From Carnegiea gigantea (taxonomy: Eukaryota; Streptophyta; Magnoliopsida; Caryophyllales; Cactaceae): a DNA stretch of 64,000 bases. Each line of letters opens with the position of its first letter. Positions within the stretch are counted from its first letter, which is position 1. Positions 62,162 through 64,000 of this stretch are shown here, in pieces. Position numbers and translations under genes: made by a program. The notes beneath the pieces are model-generated. The model did not search any database and was not told the DNA's origin. It was given only the letters and a program-made list of their open reading frames with translations. The stretch spans positions 62,001-126,000 of the forward strand of contig JAKOGI010000418.1 of assembly GCA_029747015.1 (NCBI GenBank). Direction: 5' to 3'.

Positions 62162-62432
62162 TGTTGCTAGAGGAGAGAGATTAGGGTTTAAGGCTTTGCA
62201 GGTTTCTCAGATTTTACAGTACTGAGAACAGGGCATATAAAAAGAGAACGAGAGAGAGAGAGCACCCAAAATCTTTTAGAAGATTTCTTAGTTTGCAACG
62301 GGTGTGAGACTTAAAAGCTTGTGGCTTGGGAAGGAAAAACACATCGAGCAACCAAGGGGCATACCTGTTCTCTTCGTTATGCCTGTTCTTTGCCGTCTGA
62401 TCTTGATTAGACTTAATGGTATTAAGGCGGCT
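62162..62432 (-). other. Leader between RNase H break and env-like ORF
   Basis: On the minus strand it carries a (CT)n tract (complement of 62249-62263) about 100 bp upstream of the ATG and then a CT-rich leader resembling plant 5' untranslated regions. A canonical TATA box on this strand is not clear; TATAAAA near 62236 is on the plus strand. Confidence 0.45.
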
Positions 62433-64000
62433 TCAGTACATCCCCTTATGCTGCACTGAGGTACTCTTTCTATCAACTAGAAATCTAGCATAGTCAGCAT
62501 CAGCATATCCAATAAGATCAAAATTGCAACCTCTAGGATACCATAAGGCTAAATTGGGTGTATGTTTCAAATATCTTAGTATCCGTTTCATAGCCTTAAG
62601 GTGAGTTTCCTTAGGATTAGACTGAAAACGGGCACATAAACCAACACTAAAAACAATATCTGGTCTACTAGCGGTTAGGTATAGGAGGGACCCAATCATG
62701 CCCCTATAGAGTTTCTCCTCAACTGAGGGACTCCCATCATCCATAACCAACCTGGTTGAACGAGAAATAGGAGTGTCTACGGGTTGGGCCAACTCCATCC
62801 CAAAACGCTTAAGTAGCTCCTTGATATACTTTTGTTGATGGATCATGGTGCCGTTTGGAGTTTGCTTGATTTGTAAGCCTAAGAAAAAGTTAAGCTCACC
62901 CATCATGCTCATCTCAAACTCACTCCTCATAATATTTGAAAATTCATTGCATAAATCATGATGAGTTGCACCAAATATAATGTCATCAACATATATTTGG
63001 ACAATAAATAAATGTTCCCCCTTAGATTTTAGAAACAAGGTATTGTCTACCTTGCCTCTTCTAAAATCATTTTCAATTAAAAACTTGACAACCGTTCGTA
63101 CCAAGCTCTAGGAGCTTGTTTTAGGCCATAAAGAGCTTTGTCAAGTTTGAAAACACGGTTAGGAAATTCACTGTTTTCAAAACCAGGGGGTTGTTTGACA
63201 TACACCTCTTCTTTAAGGTATTCATTGAGGAATGCACTTTTCACGTCCATTTGATATAGCTTGATTTCCATATGAGCTGCAAAGGCTATTAAGATTCGAA
63301 TAGCCTCAATTCTAGCAACTGGTGAAAAGGTTTCTTCATAATCGATCCCTTCTTCTTGATTATATCCTTGAACAACCAGCCGTGCCTTGTTCCTAGTGAC
63401 TGTTCCTGACTCATCCAGTTTGTTTCAGAACACCCAGTTGGTTCCAATGATTGTTCTCTCTGCAGGTTTAGGTACAAGGTGCCATACTTTGTTTCGTTCA
63501 AATTGATGGAGCTCTTCTTGCATTGCCGTGACCCAATCTGAATCTGCAAGAGCTTCATTCACACTTTTTGGCTCAATGTTAGAAAGAAAAGCATAGAAAG
63601 CACAAAAATTCTTTAGTTTAGATCCAGTTTGCACTCCAGTATTAATATCTGACAAGATTTGATCAAGAGGGTGCGAACTATGGTGCTTCCATGGCCTAGG
63701 ATTAAGTGGATCCACAGACACATGCTCTGTTCTAACTGAAATGTGTGTAGGATCAGGCTCAAGAACACCTCCTGATCCTGTTTCTACACCTGTTTGCAAG
63801 CTTGTTCCTGAAGAACATGGTTCCGAATAGGGTTCAACGGTGTTACCCCCTGTTTGGTGTTCACCTTGCCTGCTGTTCTGAGAAACACCCTCAGGAGTTG
63901 TTTTCTCCATGATGTTCTTACCTCGTTTATCTTGGAGCAATACTTCTTTTCGAACAAGACCTAATTCAAGTTCATCTTCCTGTGCATCATTCTCACTCAA
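62433..64000 (-). pseudogene. Copia reverse transcriptase / partial RNase H (broken)
   Basis: Would copy element RNA into DNA. From the right edge on the minus strand: an acidic/polar spacer, an AFLS-IEPK type lead-in, then an AMQEEL-FERN-VW start of the RVT_2 domain. A TGA at 63425-63427 replaces a sense codon right after an NWVF motif. The frame continues with [15 protein letters not shown] and [13 protein letters not shown] (63077-63271), then a one-base shift near 63095 moves it to the frame of 62433-63104. That frame has the YVDD catalytic motif, FLGLQI, and ASRPDI-F. RNase H begins (YADADYA, DRKST) but is lost after about 62460, where the sequence jumps to unrelated DNA and a stop. The integrase is outside the window. 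Confidence 0.92.

Larger units (their letters stand above)
58402..64000 (-). mobile_element. Sirevirus-like Copia element, 3' part, minus strand
   Basis: Minus-strand order from the right edge: spacer before RT, Copia reverse transcriptase, truncated RNase H, leader, env-like ORF, two purine tracts, 3' LTR. Copia RT plus an extra env-like frame and repeated purine tracts are Sirevirus traits. The gag, protease and integrase part and the 5' LTR lie off the right edge. It is inserted into the outer gag-family element; CGAAG at 58397-58401 is the candidate left target-site duplication. Confidence 0.85.

Noticed and set aside
62233..62245. CATATAAAAAGAG taken as the TATA box of the env-like ORF
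   Set aside because: The TATAAAA reads on the plus strand while the ORF is on the minus strand; on the minus strand only a weak TTTATATG remains.

Overview
This is a gene-poor, repeat-packed stretch of a flowering-plant nuclear genome, most likely pericentromeric or otherwise heterochromatic. I see no host protein gene, tRNA or rRNA. Nearly everything recognisable is LTR retrotransposon: Ty3/gypsy-type Gag with CCHC knuckles, initiator-Met-tRNA primer-binding sites (TGGTATCAGAGC), and a Copia reverse transcriptase with an env-like ORF of the plant-only Sirevirus kind. The species cannot be read from the sequence.

Layout. (1) 1-41742 is a head-to-tail array of a non-autonomous element with giant LTRs (LARD-like). 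Five LTRs of about 5 kb (TGTAA...TTACA) alternate with about 2 kb internal regions at a period of about 6.95 kb; the left end lies outside the window. Each internal region has an iMet PBS, a dead gag remnant and a purine-rich 3' end. Each LTR has a TATA box, a 60-bp tandem repeat and a cluster of stem-loop modules. (2) The leftmost internal region is interrupted at 307-7645 by a younger gag-only element (TR-GAG type) with structure LTR-gag/PR-LTR-gag/PR-LTR, bounded by a perfect CGAAG target-site duplication. (3) 41743-50685 holds older, mostly unrecognised sequence: a possible LINE tail fragment, a cluster of unknown ORFs, an LTR-like remnant, a 280-bp tandem duplication and an (AT)n tract. 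(4) 50686-64000 is a nest on the minus strand. A Gag-family LTR element (outer) carries a second, related gag-only element (51677-57234) inside its LTR, and its internal region is cut at 58402 by a Sirevirus-like Copia element that runs off the right edge.

How the parts relate. None of the elements seen here could move on its own: the LARD-like array has a gag dead by ancestry, the gag-only elements lack RT, RNase H and integrase, and the visible part of the Copia element is frameshifted and deleted. The LARD units, the copies in the 307-7645 element and the inner gag-only element share an iMet-type primer site, as expected if they relied on a related autonomous Ty3 element for replication enzymes; that dependence is inference. 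The array shows marks of unequal exchange and gene conversion, and its LTRs carry stem-loop modules with a compensatory base change, the most unusual signal in the window.
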